This document shows positions 7,464 to 17,394 of a stretch of DNA of 64,000 nucleotides, piece after piece (position 1 is the first letter of the stretch; the number at the start of each line of letters is the position of its first letter). The notes beneath the pieces are model-generated. The model was given only the letters and a program-made list of their open reading frames with translations, was not told the DNA's origin and made no database searches. The DNA comes from Micromonospora nigra (GTDB lineage: Bacteria > Actinomycetota > Actinomycetes > Mycobacteriales > Micromonosporaceae). Made by a program: the position numbers and the translations under genes. The DNA is taken from assembly GCF_900091585.1 (NCBI RefSeq), contig NZ_FMHT01000003.1, positions 434,001-498,000 of the forward strand. The letters are read 5' to 3'.

Positions 7464-8855
7464 TCAGGAGAACTGCGCGAAGAACCTCCAGATCTCACCC
7501 TTGGTCCAGGTCGTGATGCCGCTCTCGGCGTACGTCCCGTCCACCGGCCCCGGCAGGTGACCGTTGTCGTACGCGGCCCACTGCACCGGATAGCCGGCCC
7601 GGCATCCCGAGTAGGTGGTGGTGATGTGCGTGCGGCTGCCCGCCCCCGGCTCGGGTGGGCTCTGGGCGGTGCAGCCGTTGTTGCGTACGAACGTGTCGCG
7701 CAGCGACCGGCCCTGGGCGATGGACAGGACGTTGTCCGAGATGCCGTGCAGCCCGAAGTACGCGACGGGCTGCGTGCCGCCGCTGCACCCGCTGATCTGC
7801 GCGCCGGAGATGACCGCGACGGCCCGGAAGACGGTGGCCCGCGCGCAGGCCAGCGCGTAGCTCATGCCGCCGCCCCAGCTGAAGCCGAGCGCGAACCGCT
7901 GCCTCGGGTTGACGCAGAGGTCACTCTCGATGCGCCTGATCATGTCGTCGACGAAGGTGACGTCCTCACCGCCGGTGTTGGCCCAGCCGTTGCCGAGCCC
8001 CTGCGGCGCGACCAGGATCGCGCTGTTGTTCGACTGTTCCTGCTGGCCGTAGTAGGACCAGGGGGTTCCGCTGGTGCCGCCGGAGGAGATCTCCTGCATG
8101 GTGCCGCCCCGCCAGTGGAACGCGAAGATCAACCGGTAGGGGTTGTTGGCGTCGTAGTCGGCGGGCACCCGCAGGATGAACGAGCGGCTCCTGCCGTTGC
8201 TCTGGATGGTGTGCGTGCCACTGGACAGCGTCGGCGCCCTGCCGCATCCGGTGCCGTCCGGCGGCGGGTTGCCGGTGTCGGCGACGCGGACCAGTTGCCA
8301 CTGCTGGTTGGCCCCACCCCAGTCGTCGTACTGCACGATGCTGCCACCGTCAGCGGTTGAGGCACCCTGTACCTCCACCACCTTGTTGCTGTTGCGATTG
8401 ACCAGACGCACGTAACCACCCGCCGAGTCCGCCAACCGGAACTGCTGGTTGACCCCGTTGCCGTCGGCCCACTGCACCACCGACGCACCATTGGCCGTCG
8501 AGAAGTTGAAGACATCCACCACCTTGCCGGAGTGGCGGGACTTCAACCGGTAGAACCCACCACCGGAATCCACGAACTGCCACTGCTGGTTCGCCCCATC
8601 CGTACGCGCCCACTGTGCCAACCGACCACCATCAGCCGTCGACCAGCCGTAGACATCCAACGCCTTGCCACTATGCCGATTGACCAGCACATACCACGCA
8701 CTCGTGTCGACCGTCGCCGCGGACGCGGCCGGTGCGGCCACCACGACCGCGACCCCACCGGCGATCGCCGTCGCCATCGCCAGCAGCACGGCCAGCCACG
8801 ACCGGCGGGCGCGGTACGGCGTCGACCACGCGCCGGCCGCCGCCCTGTCATTCAT
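7464..8855 (-). CDS. Secreted esterase of the PHB-depolymerase/feruloyl esterase type with N-terminal CBM13 (ricin B)
   Basis: A 463-residue secreted protein from ATG 8855; a GTG three codons upstream (8864) is closer to a GGAGGG and is an alternative start. Signal peptide: a basic N-terminus, then SWLAVLLAMATAIAGGVAVV and an A-S-A-A cleavage region. Residues about 50-190 form a ricin-type trefoil with three QxW-like repeats (NQQWQF, NQQFRL, NQQWQL), which binds xylan or galactose-containing polymers. A short Pro-rich linker leads to an alpha/beta hydrolase with HWRGG (oxyanion region), nucleophile GFSWGGG (GxSxG), and a late His in DNGHLPGP. The expected activity is release of feruloyl or acetyl groups from hemicellulose; PHB depolymerisation is a less likely alternative. 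Its lectin domain is very similar to that of the adjacent xylanase. Confidence 0.85.
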   Translation of the reverse strand: MNDRAAAGAWSTPYRARRSWLAVLLAMATAIAGGVAVVVAAPAASAATVDTSAWYVLVNRHSGKALDVYGWSTADGGRLAQWARTDGANQQWQFVDSGGGFYRLKSRHSGKVVDVFNFSTANGASVVQWADGNGVNQQFRLADSAGGYVRLVNRNSNKVVEVQGASTADGGSIVQYDDWGGANQQWQLVRVADTGNPPPDGTGCGRAPTLSSGTHTIQSNGRSRSFILRVPADYDANNPYRLIFAFHWRGGTMQEISSGGTSGTPWSYYGQQEQSNNSAILVAPQGLGNGWANTGGEDVTFVDDMIRRIESDLCVNPRQRFALGFSWGGGMSYALACARATVFRAVAVISGAQISGCSGGTQPVAYFGLHGISDNVLSIAQGRSLRDTFVRNNGCTAQSPPEPGAGSRTHITTTYSGCRAGYPVQWAAYDNGHLPGPVDGTYAESGITTWTKGEIWRFFAQFS

Positions 8856-8902
8856 GGGTCTCACAGGAACGTCCCTCCCCGAAGCTCTGTGCGGGCGCCC
8901 GG

Positions 8903-10429
<1,527 letters not shown>

Positions 10430-10600
10430 TCAGCGGGGTGCACGAGCGCCACTCCCGGCACGCGCGGGCCGGCGCGCGTGGCCGGCAGCTACGGGGAACT
10501 CGCAGGCGACGTCGCATGCCCTGGGGACGCCGCAATGCCCGAGATTCGACCTGTGCGGCTCGCCCGGTGAGCCACAGGAGTCGTCATTCGACATCGAGGG

Positions 10601-10675
10601 TGAGCGATAACATGTCGTTCGTCAAGACGTGACGGGTGCCCCGGCGGACACTTAACGACAGGGCTGTTATCGCTC
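10601..10675 (-). promoter_or_regulatory. Inverted pair of LacI-operator-like sites upstream of the xylanase gene
   Basis: GAGCGATAACA at 10602-10612 and its exact complement TGTTATCGCTC at 10665-10675 flank about 52 bases. Each resembles a LacI-family operator (TGTTAGCGCTAACA type, also lacO-like TGAGCGGATAACA). They lie about 245-320 bases before the xylanase start. Sugar-responsive LacI-family control of xylanase genes is well known in actinomycetes; the assignment here is inference from sequence. Confidence 0.4.
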
Positions 10676-10780
10676 TCAGCCAATGGGTCGGGCGATCGCG
10701 AGGGATGTCGGGCTCGGACTCGCCGTACGGGAGGGTGGCCGACGGCGGCTGCCGGCACGGCGACCAGACCGCTCCACGGA

Positions 10781-10815
10781 CTGAAGGGGCCCCTGCCAGG
10801 CAAGGGCCCCTTCAG
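10781..10815 (-). terminator. 12-bp GC-rich hairpin after the SGNH lipase gene
   Basis: CTGAAGGGGCCC (10781-10792) pairs perfectly with GGGCCCCTTCAG (10804-10815) across an 11-nt loop. It lies 26 bases beyond the lipase stop (10841, minus strand) and should terminate that transcript. The rest of 10358-10840 holds the xylanase leader and no gene. Confidence 0.7.
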
Positions 10816-10840
10816 CGAGGACCGCGGGGAGAAGCAGGCG

Positions 10841-11644
10841 TCAGTCGGCCGCGGAGCGGAACACCGGGTAGTAGCCGCCGGACTGGCCGGCCGCCGTCGG
10901 GTGGTAGGAGACACCGATGTTGGCGATGTTGAGGGCGTGCAACCACTTCGTGCCGTAGCTGCACAGCTGGTGCCCGACGAACTGCGACCGGACGTCGGCG
11001 AAGGCGAACCCGGCGGCCACGGCGGCGCTGCGGGTGATGTCGTTCACCAGGTTGATACCTTCGTTGATCTTCGCACGCGAGGTGGCGCTGAGCCCGACGC
11101 ACGTCGTGCCCAACTGGTAGAAGACCGGGTAGCCGACGACCACCACCCGGGCCGAGGGCGCCCGGTTGCGGATTCCGTTGTAGACGTTACGCAGCATGGT
11201 GGCGAGCTCGGCCCGGGCCTTGTCCTCGGCGGCCTGCACGGCGGCGACGCAGTTGGTGGTGCCGTAGAGCACGCAGGTGGTCATGATGTTGGCGAAGCCG
11301 ACGTCGTTGCCGCCCACCGTGACGCTGACCAGCGTCGTGGTGGCGCTGAGCGCGCCGAGCTGCGTGTTGACCACGCTGGTGGTGGTGGCGCCCGAGCAGG
11401 CCACCGAGCGGTACGACGCGGGTCGCACGTCGGCGGCGTACAGCGCCGGGTAGGCCTTGGTGCTGCGTTTGCAGGAGCCGCTCTCGGCGGTGTAGCTGCC
11501 GGCGCCCACCCCGGAGGAGTAGGAGTCGCCGAGGGCGACGTAGTGGTCGCTGGGGGCGGCCTGGGCGGGTGTCGCCAGGGTGAGGGTGGCGACCAGGGTC
11601 GCGACCATGCTCAGGGTGATTGTTGCCAGACGGGATCTCTGCAC
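10841..11644 (-). CDS. Secreted SGNH/GDSL lipase-esterase
   Basis: 267 residues; GTG start at 11644 with GGAG about 7 bases upstream. Signal peptide MQRSRLATITLSMVATLVA ends near TPAQAA. The mature protein has block I YVALGDSYSSG (Ser nucleophile), block III SVTVGGNDVGF (oxyanion Gly/Asn) and the catalytic His in GVSYHPTAAGQSG, with six cysteines. This is the layout of the Streptomyces scabies esterase and S. coelicolor/S. rimosus extracellular lipase group, which lack a lid. It hydrolyses acyl esters outside the cell; the natural substrate is unknown. Monocistronic: it has its own leader and a hairpin after the stop. Confidence 0.92.
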   Translation of the reverse strand: MQRSRLATITLSMVATLVATLTLATPAQAAPSDHYVALGDSYSSGVGAGSYTAESGSCKRSTKAYPALYAADVRPASYRSVACSGATTTSVVNTQLGALSATTTLVSVTVGGNDVGFANIMTTCVLYGTTNCVAAVQAAEDKARAELATMLRNVYNGIRNRAPSARVVVVGYPVFYQLGTTCVGLSATSRAKINEGINLVNDITRSAAVAAGFAFADVRSQFVGHQLCSYGTKWLHALNIANIGVSYHPTAAGQSGGYYPVFRSAAD

Positions 11645-11803
11645 GTCGCGCTCCGGTGATGGTGGGAGGTTCAGTGAGAGATAGATATCATCAAATATCG
11701 AAGCAGGAAAGATCTTTGCAGAGGGTTTCCGTGATCGTGGCGCTTTCCGCCGACGGTGGGGCGGTCGGCGGAGGTGTCAACAGGCCGATTCGTCCCGAGC
11801 CGG

Positions 11804-12769
11804 TTACGGGCCGCTCGCGTCGTCGCGCACCCCGATGAGCAGGTCGGCGGTGGTGTGGGCCTGGATGCCCGGCTGCGTGCCGTCGGTGAACCGGGCCACG
11901 ACCGCCCGGACGTGCCGCTGGGCGGGTTCGGCGAGGCCGTCGTAGATCGCCGAGAACAGCTCGCGGGCCGGCCGCCTGCCCCATCCCGGCGGGAGAAGTT
12001 CCAGGGGAAGCTGCGGGTCGAGGGTGGAGAAGCGCCGGTAGGTGTCCATGACCTCGGTACGCGCCCGCACCGCCGCCGCGCCGTCGACCCGGCCGGCCTC
12101 CACCTGGGGCAGCAGTGGTGTCCAGCGCCGCAGGAACTGCTCGTAGTGCCGGCCGATCGCGTCGACGTCCCAGGCGTCGATGGGGGCGCGGCTGCCCGTC
12201 GAAGCAAGCGCGGTCTGCCGTGCGCGGAACACGGTGACGGCACCGGGGGTGAGTTGGGCGAGCTGCGCCTGGGCCGGCGGGGTCAGGTCGTACGGCGAGA
12301 TCCACAGCCCGTCGTACAGCGGCGCGTAGCCGCACCAGCGGAGTTGGCCGCGCAGGGCCCGGCGCTGCGCACCTCGCTCCTGCGGCAGCGAGAAGGCGAC
12401 TATCGTCCAGCACCCGTCCCACGTCGTGTCGGTGGGGGCGAGGATGCGGTGGCCGCCGGCGGACAGGTTGGCGGCGGCGGCGCGGCTGAGCCGGTAGGAA
12501 CTGTGCCGTCCCCGCCGACTGCCGTCCAGTACGCCGCGCCGGGCCAGCCGGCTGATCGCGGTACGCGCGCCGGCCGTCGTCACCCCGGTCTCGGTGAGCA
12601 GCGCGACGACGGCGGCGGACGGGAGCGCGGCACGGGTCCGCAGGGTGTAGTCGGCCAGCAGGGTCACCGCGACGCCCTGGGTCGAGGTGCCGACCTGCCG
12701 CCGGGGCAGCCGCAGCGGGTGGTCGGTGTCGTCCGGGTAGATGTCCTCGATGTCGAACGGGCTTGCCAT
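11804..12769 (-). CDS. PaaX-family transcriptional repressor
   Basis: 321 residues from ATG 12769 (GGAG 5 bases upstream). The N-terminal half has a winged helix with TETGVTTAGARTAISRLARR (recognition helix) and GVLDGSRRGRHSSYRLS (wing), the PaaX signature. The middle contains WTIVAFSLPQERGAQRRALR and LRWCGYAPLYDGLWISPYD, typical of the PaaX core. The C-terminal third carries RRFSTLDPQLPLELLPPGWG, as in the family's C-terminal domain. PaaX regulators repress phenylacetate and other catabolic operons and respond to CoA thioesters; the target here is unknown. It is divergent from the CE1-CBM2 esterase, so a role in that gene's control is possible but unproven. Confidence 0.88.
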   Translation of the reverse strand: MASPFDIEDIYPDDTDHPLRLPRRQVGTSTQGVAVTLLADYTLRTRAALPSAAVVALLTETGVTTAGARTAISRLARRGVLDGSRRGRHSSYRLSRAAAANLSAGGHRILAPTDTTWDGCWTIVAFSLPQERGAQRRALRGQLRWCGYAPLYDGLWISPYDLTPPAQAQLAQLTPGAVTVFRARQTALASTGSRAPIDAWDVDAIGRHYEQFLRRWTPLLPQVEAGRVDGAAAVRARTEVMDTYRRFSTLDPQLPLELLPPGWGRRPARELFSAIYDGLAEPAQRHVRAVVARFTDGTQPGIQAHTTADLLIGVRDDASGP

Positions 12770-12876
12770 AGGCGCTCCGGGGCTCGGCTCGGGGACGGTG
12801 TGACGACTGTAGACGGGCCGCTGGCGGGCCGGTTCACCGTGGCAGGCGCGACCCAGTCTTCATCGAGGGACTTGGA

Positions 12877-12905
12877 TTGACACTTGTCAGACCGGCAGGA
12901 ACACT
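12877..12905 (+). promoter_or_regulatory. Candidate promoter with TGACA..TGTCA inverted repeat
   Basis: A consensus -35 TTGACA (12877-12882) sits in the divergent region before the CE1 esterase; AACACT at 12900-12905 is a weak -10 at 17-bp spacing. The -35 is embedded in an inverted repeat, TGACA-CT-TGTCA (12878-12889), which could be a repressor site, perhaps for the divergent PaaX protein. The rest of 12770-13047 shows no gene. Confidence 0.35.
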
Positions 12906-13047
12906 AAGTGCTACGTGACGCCACACGAGCCGGGCAGGGCGAGCCACAGGTGGTGGGCCGCGTGCGATCACCGCGGGAAGACGGGCGCACCCGCGACCGC
13001 AACGCGCACCCATCTCAGACCGCACAGGTGACCGAAGGAGTCGTCCC

Positions 13048-14397
13048 GTGAGAATCAGAAGGAGAGTGCTGCTCGGCCTGGTCGCGTCACTGGTTGCCGC
13101 CGGCCTGGTGACCGCCGGGCTGGTGGCCCCCGCGTTGAGGCCCGCGTACGCGGCGTCGCTGACCGAGGTGACCAGCTTCGGCGACAACCCCGGCCGGATG
13201 CGCATGCACGTCTACGTGCCGGACTCCCGCCCGGCCCGGCCGGCGACCGTGGTGGCCATGCACGGCTGCGGCGGATCCGGCCCCGGCTTCCACTCCGGCA
13301 GCGAGTTCGCCACCCTGGCCGACCGGCACGGTTTCATCGTGATCTACCCGACGGCGACCCAGCAGGCAGGGTTCGGCAACTGCTTCGACGTCTGGTCCGA
13401 CGCCGCCAAACGCCGTGACGGCGGCAGCGACCCGGTGTCGATCGTCTCCATGCTGCGCCACGTGCAGCAGCAGTACGGCGCCGACCCGGACCGGGTCTAC
13501 GCCACCGGCAGCTCGTCCGGCGGGATGATGACCAACCACCTGCTGGCCCTGTATCCCGACCTGTTCAAGGCCGGCGCCGCGTTCATGGGGGTGCCGTACA
13601 ACTGCTTCGCCAACGCGGCGGACTTCCCGCCCCCGGGCAGCCAGTGCACCGGCGGGAACATGAACCGGAGCCCGCAGCAGTGGGGCGACCCGGTCCGGGT
13701 GGCCCATCCCGGCCACACCGGCCCCCGGCCACGGGTGCAGCTGTGGCACGGCACCAACGACACGCTCGTGCCGTTCTCACTGTTGCAGGAGACGATCGAG
13801 CAGTGGACCAACGTGTTCGGGCTGAGCCAGACACCCACCTCCACCGACACGCCCCAGGCCAACTGGAACCGGCGCAGGTACGCCGACGCCAGCGGCACCG
13901 TCCAGGTGGAGGCGTACAGCATCCAGGGCGCCGGGCACAGCCTGCCCGGCGGCGGCATGGCCGCGTCCGCCATCCAGTTCTTCGGCCTGACCGACCCGCC
14001 CGACCCGACCACGTCGCCGACCCCGACCACGTCGCCCAGCCCGACCGCGTCGCCGACCCCGACCACGCCGCCGGGCTCCGGTGCCTGCCGGGTGACCGTC
14101 GCCGTCAACGCCTGGAACACCGGGCTGACCGAGAACATCACCGTCACCAACACCGCCACCAGCGCCGTCAACGGCTGGTCCCTGGCCTTCACCCTGCCGG
14201 GTGGGCAGACCATCACCTCGGGCTGGAACGCCTCCTACTCCCCGACCAGCGGGCAGGTCACGGCCCGGAACCTCGCCTACAACGCCGGGATCCCCGTCAA
14301 CGGATCGGTCACCATCGGCTTCCAGGCCACGCACACGGGTGACACCGCCAGGCCGGACTCGTTCACCCTCAACGGCGTGCCCTGCACGGTCGTCTGA
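13048..14397 (+). CDS. Secreted CE1 / PHB-depolymerase-like esterase with C-terminal CBM2
   Basis: 449 residues from GTG 13048, preceded by GAAGGAG at good spacing. Signal peptide: MRIRRRVLLGLVASLVAAGL up to AYA-A. Residues about 40-325 are an alpha/beta hydrolase with VVAMHGCGGSGPGF (oxyanion), YATGSSSGGMMTNHLLA (Ser nucleophile, GxSxG), LWHGTNDTLVP (Asp) and QGAGHSLPGGG (His). A Pro/Thr/Ser repeat linker (TTSPTPTTSPSPTASPTP) leads to a CBM2 cellulose/xylan-binding domain (from about residue 345) with WNTGLTENITVTNT, VNGWSLAFTLPGGQ and SGWNASYSP. It probably deacetylates xylan or removes feruloyl groups at the fibre surface. It stands alone on the plus strand opposite the PaaX regulator. Confidence 0.92.
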   Translation: MRIRRRVLLGLVASLVAAGLVTAGLVAPALRPAYAASLTEVTSFGDNPGRMRMHVYVPDSRPARPATVVAMHGCGGSGPGFHSGSEFATLADRHGFIVIYPTATQQAGFGNCFDVWSDAAKRRDGGSDPVSIVSMLRHVQQQYGADPDRVYATGSSSGGMMTNHLLALYPDLFKAGAAFMGVPYNCFANAADFPPPGSQCTGGNMNRSPQQWGDPVRVAHPGHTGPRPRVQLWHGTNDTLVPFSLLQETIEQWTNVFGLSQTPTSTDTPQANWNRRRYADASGTVQVEAYSIQGAGHSLPGGGMAASAIQFFGLTDPPDPTTSPTPTTSPSPTASPTPTTPPGSGACRVTVAVNAWNTGLTENITVTNTATSAVNGWSLAFTLPGGQTITSGWNASYSPTSGQVTARNLAYNAGIPVNGSVTIGFQATHTGDTARPDSFTLNGVPCTVV

Positions 14398-14455
14398 CAC
14401 CGCCGGCCGGAGGGGGCCACTCCGGCCCGCCCCGCACCGGCCCGGCCAGCCCGCC

Positions 14456-14980
14456 TCAGCCACCCGCCTGCCGGAGCAACCTGAGCTGACCGATCTCGGC
14501 GGCGTTCTTCATCAGCTCGGCGTTGACCCAGGCGACCATGTGGGCGACCGTGTGGTCGGGATCGCCCTGCCACGGGAACGGAGCGGTGACGTCGAGGGCG
14601 GCGTCGTCGAGGCCGTCGAGCACCGTCGACCACTGGGCACGGAGGTCGCGCAGCCACGCCACCGCCCTGCCAGCGTCACCGGGCCAGGCGATCTCGGTGC
14701 GCTCCCGTGGCGTCCGCCCCTGAGCGTGGTCGATCGTGACGGTCCACCACCAGCCGATGTGCCAGGTGATCCAACCGATCGTCGGCACGGGGACAGGGTC
14801 GGGCTCGGCGTCCGCCCAGTCCGGCACCCACCCGCCGTCCGGCCCGGGTCGCACCGTCCAGCAGTGCGCGGCGGGCGCCCAGAGGACGTCCTCCGGATCC
14901 AACCGCTCCAGGTGGTACTCGAACAGCGACCAGGTCAGGTCGAACTGCCACCGCAGCAGGTCGAGACGGGATGCCGGCAT
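14456..14980 (-). CDS. DinB-like (DUF664/mycothiol-dependent type) protein
   Basis: 174 residues if started at ATG 14980; the frame stays open to 15166, but the upstream sequence is poor protein and no strong RBS decides the start. LLRWQFDLTWSLFEYHLERL opens a four-helix bundle. IGWITWHIGWWWTVTIDH carries a candidate metal His, and AHMVAWVNAELMKNAAEIG closes the bundle, as in DinB/YfiT-type putative metalloenzymes. Actinobacterial members are often thiol-dependent S-transferases, but the substrate here is unknown. A degenerate iron-box-like sequence lies about 120 bases upstream, so iron-linked regulation is possible. Confidence 0.7.
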   Translation of the reverse strand: MPASRLDLLRWQFDLTWSLFEYHLERLDPEDVLWAPAAHCWTVRPGPDGGWVPDWADAEPDPVPVPTIGWITWHIGWWWTVTIDHAQGRTPRERTEIAWPGDAGRAVAWLRDLRAQWSTVLDGLDDAALDVTAPFPWQGDPDHTVAHMVAWVNAELMKNAAEIGQLRLLRQAGG

Positions 14981-15098
14981 CAGGCGATGCTGCCCCCGCC
15001 CGAGGTTCCCCGTCGAACGGTTTTCGTGGCAACCGGTCTCCGCCTTTTCCGCCGGCACCCCGAAATGGCGGTGGCGGCCATTCTTTCGGCGGCCCGGG

Positions 15099-15133
15099 TA
15101 AAGCAAGCCTGACCTAACAAAGGCCAGGCTAAT
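15099..15133. promoter_or_regulatory. Degenerate DtxR/IdeR iron-box-like site
   Basis: AGCCTGACCTAAC (15106-15118) matches 11 of 12 positions of the right half of the DtxR/IdeR consensus (AGCCTAACCTAA). The left half is poor. An adjoining AGGCCAGGCTAA (15121-15132) looks like a half site on the other strand. It lies between the divergent DinB-like and DUF1540 genes. The remainder of 14981-15350 has no gene. Confidence 0.35.
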
Positions 15134-15350
15134 CTTCGTTCTTCGGCGACGCGAAGCGCGGGTCAAAGGCGGGCACGAACGCTCCGCAGGCGTTGTTCCA
15201 CTGCTAGGGTGGCTCCGAGCACGAATTGCACGACTGCCGGCTGGTGGCGGGGTTTACCTTGACACCTGCGCGGAAAACACAACTGACGTACGAGCACGCC
15301 GAGCCGGCGCGCCTTTTCCACTCCGCCGGCTCCGACTTCGTGGAGGCATC

Positions 15351-15647
15351 ATGAAAACCCTGCTGCAGTCACCCCCCGTGCGCGAATGCGCCGCCACGGC
15401 GTGCAGTTTCAACGACAGTGGCTGCCACGCTCCGGCGATCACGGTGGCCTCGGCGGGTGACGCCGCGTCATGCGCGACGTTCGTGGAGTCGTCGGTGAGC
15501 GGCGGGGTCGCGGAGGTGACCGGGGCCGTGGGTGCCTGCGCCCGCTCCGAGTGCGTCTACAACACCAACCTCGCCTGCACGGCGGAGTCCATCACCGTCG
15601 GCCCCGGCGCCACCGCCAGCGACTGCCTCACCTACCAGCCCGCCTGA
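15351..15647 (+). CDS. Protein with two DUF1540 domains (Cys-rich, probable metal binding)
   Basis: 98 residues from ATG 15351 with a clear RBS (TGGAGGCATC-ATG). Two copies of the DUF1540 pattern lie in tandem. Copy one has ECAATACSFNDSGCHAPAITV followed by ASCATF. Copy two has CARSECVYNTNLACTAESI followed by SDCLTY. Each contributes four cysteines with the C(x)nC-N-x-CxAxxI spacing of the family. DUF1540 proteins are thought to bind metal (zinc or iron) but their role is unknown. No membrane segment or signal is present. It sits between two iron-box-like sites and next to an iron-linked gene, consistent with metal homeostasis. Confidence 0.85.
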   Translation: MKTLLQSPPVRECAATACSFNDSGCHAPAITVASAGDAASCATFVESSVSGGVAEVTGAVGACARSECVYNTNLACTAESITVGPGATASDCLTYQPA

Positions 15648-15730
15648 CGGCCGCAGGTGCCGATCCGCCGGGATCACGGCGCCACGTGGTCGCACAGCGA
15701 CCGAGGCGGTACGACACCACACCGCCTTGG

Positions 15731-15749
15731 CAAGGTTAGCCTAACCTAC
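15731..15749 (+). promoter_or_regulatory. DtxR/IdeR-type iron box
   Basis: The 19-mer starting at 15731 matches the consensus TTAGGTTAGSCTAACCTAA at 16 positions; the central AAGGTTAGCCTAACCTA is essentially perfect and palindromic. It is followed within about 55 bases by the DUF2470-like gene. Such boxes are bound by Fe(II)-loaded DtxR/IdeR/DmdR repressors, so the downstream gene should be induced by iron limitation. Confidence 0.8.
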
Positions 15750-15804
15750 TAAGGTTGTTTCCCTAGGCCGAGCCCCACCTCACTTCGTGGCCGAAGGGAC
15801 TGAC

Positions 15805-16629
15805 ATGGCGTTCCATCCAGCCGGACGGTCGGCAGACCTGGCGGACAGCGCGCCCACCACGGACGCCACCGTGACCACGGTGGCGTCCGTGGTCGGTGCG
15901 GACACCGTGCCGACCGACGCGGACGCCGTGACGCTTCGTTCCGTCCTGTCCGCCACGCCGTCCCTGCGACTCCGCCTCGGCGACACCACCGTCGACCTCG
16001 TCGACTCCCACGCCGTCCTGCCCGACGGCACGGTGGTCCTCGCCGTCGACGCGATGAGTCCGACCGGTGGCCTGCTCGTCGCCACCCGCGGTCGACCAGG
16101 TGCGGTACGGCTCGACGTGACACAGCTCATCCCGGTCACCGTACGGTCCCGGGTCCGAGCCAAAGCCTGGGTGCGGGGCACCGCCCGCCGGTTCGATCCG
16201 GGCAGCCTGGACTACTGTGACAGCGACACCATCCTGTCGCTGCTCGACCTACCACCCGTCGCGCTGTGGGCGGTCGAACCGGCCGAGGTGGGCATCGTCC
16301 GCGACTCCCACCGCCTCACGGTGGACATCGGCGCCTACCGCGCGGCACGGCCGGACCCGCTCGCCGCCGACGAAGCCGGCCACCTGCAACACCTCGCTCA
16401 ACGGCACCGCGACGTCGTCGACCGGCTCGCGGCGCTGGTCGAACCGGCGTTGACCGCCCGGTCGACGCGGATCGCGCCGGTCGCCGTCGACGCCGACGGC
16501 ATCGTGCTCCGCGCCGAGAGGCCCGACGGACACACCGACGTACGGCTGCCGTTCGCCCGTCGGGTCGCCCGCGGCGCTGACCTCGTCGAGGGGCTGCGAA
16601 CACTGCTGGCCGGCGCGACCCGGCACTGA
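15805..16629 (+). CDS. DUF2470-like protein, probably iron-regulated (heme/iron utilisation)
   Basis: 274 residues from ATG 15805; the GAAGGGA at 6-nt spacing decides this start over a GTG at 15787. The C-terminal 80 residues resemble DUF2470 (HLQHLAQRHRDVVDRLAALV, then RIAPVAVDADGIVLRAERP and VRLPFARRVARGADL), the small domain at the end of HugZ-type heme-degrading and related proteins. The N-terminal half has a beta-barrel-like pattern (VRAKAWVRGTARRFDPGSLD) compatible with the split-barrel fold usually paired with it. No signal peptide. The iron box directly upstream strongly suggests expression under iron starvation and a role in handling iron or heme. Enzymatic activity is not shown. Confidence 0.7.
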   Translation: MAFHPAGRSADLADSAPTTDATVTTVASVVGADTVPTDADAVTLRSVLSATPSLRLRLGDTTVDLVDSHAVLPDGTVVLAVDAMSPTGGLLVATRGRPGAVRLDVTQLIPVTVRSRVRAKAWVRGTARRFDPGSLDYCDSDTILSLLDLPPVALWAVEPAEVGIVRDSHRLTVDIGAYRAARPDPLAADEAGHLQHLAQRHRDVVDRLAALVEPALTARSTRIAPVAVDADGIVLRAERPDGHTDVRLPFARRVARGADLVEGLRTLLAGATRH

Positions 16630-16680
16630 CCCGACCCGGCACTGACCCGACCCGTTCCGCCACGACCGACGACCGTGGCG
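16621..16680 (+). terminator. 16-nt tandem duplication and 7-bp hairpin after the DUF2470-like gene
   Basis: CGGCACTGACCCGACC occurs twice in a row (16621-16636, 16637-16652), spanning the stop codon. It is followed by an imperfect terminator-like hairpin, CGCCACG (16658-16664) pairing with CGTGGCG (16674-16680). Confidence 0.45.
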
Positions 16681-16854
16681 CCCCCTTTCCGGCAGCCGAC
16701 GTCAACGCCGGCGCGGCTCATACACCGCCGACCACGGACCGCACCCGCTCGCGGTCTCCTGGTGGTCCGCGACCTCCCGTTCCCACGTCGCCCGGTGGCG
16801 TGACGACGGCTCCTCCCGTCGCGAGAGAACTTGATCTTGTGTTCCGGCGTCTGT

Positions 16855-17394
16855 ATGGGTGTGAGGGTGGATGAGACCGAACTGGTGCGGCGCACCGCGC
16901 GCGGCGACCGGGCGGCTTTCGACGAGCTGTACCGCCGGACGTCCCCGTGGCTGCTGGTCCGGCTGCGTCGGCGCTGCGATGACGACGACCTGGTCGCCGA
17001 TGTCATGCAGGAGACGTATCTGGCGGTGTGGCGGGCCGCCGACTCGTTCGCGGGGGTGAGCGCCGGCAGCGGGCTCGGCTGGTTGTGGTCCATCGCCGCG
17101 CGGCGGCTGATCGACGCGTTCCGGCGGCGGGCGCGGGACTCGCAGGCGGTGCCGCTGCCGCTGGCCCTGGAGAACCCGCCGGCGGCGGAGGACGTGGCAC
17201 TGGCCGGCACGGTCGGTGACGACGTCGGGGACGCCCTGCGCAGGCTGGCGCCGGAGCTGCGCCAGGTTCTGCACGCCATGGTGGTGGACGGACTCACGGT
17301 CCACGAGACCGCGGTCCTGCTCGGCCTGCCGGAGGGGACCGTCAAGACTCGCGCCCGCCGTGCGCGACTGGCTCTGCGGGAGGCGCTGTCATGA
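16855..17394 (+). CDS. ECF-type sigma-70 family RNA polymerase sigma factor
   Basis: About 179 residues; I use the ATG at 16855, but an upstream TTG/ATG-like extension to 16831 and two GTGs at 16861 and 16867 cannot be excluded because no RBS decides. Region 2 reads RRTARGDRAAFDELYRR and LVADVMQETYLAVWRAADSF. Region 4 reads LRRLAPELRQVLHAMVVDGL and TVHETAVLLGLPEGTVKTRA (helix-turn-helix). It has no regions 1 or 3, as in ECF factors. It overlaps the following zinc-finger membrane protein by ATGA, the classic sigma/anti-sigma arrangement, and probably directs transcription of its own operon including the ABC transporter. Confidence 0.93.
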   Translation: MGVRVDETELVRRTARGDRAAFDELYRRTSPWLLVRLRRRCDDDDLVADVMQETYLAVWRAADSFAGVSAGSGLGWLWSIAARRLIDAFRRRARDSQAVPLPLALENPPAAEDVALAGTVGDDVGDALRRLAPELRQVLHAMVVDGLTVHETAVLLGLPEGTVKTRARRARLALREALS

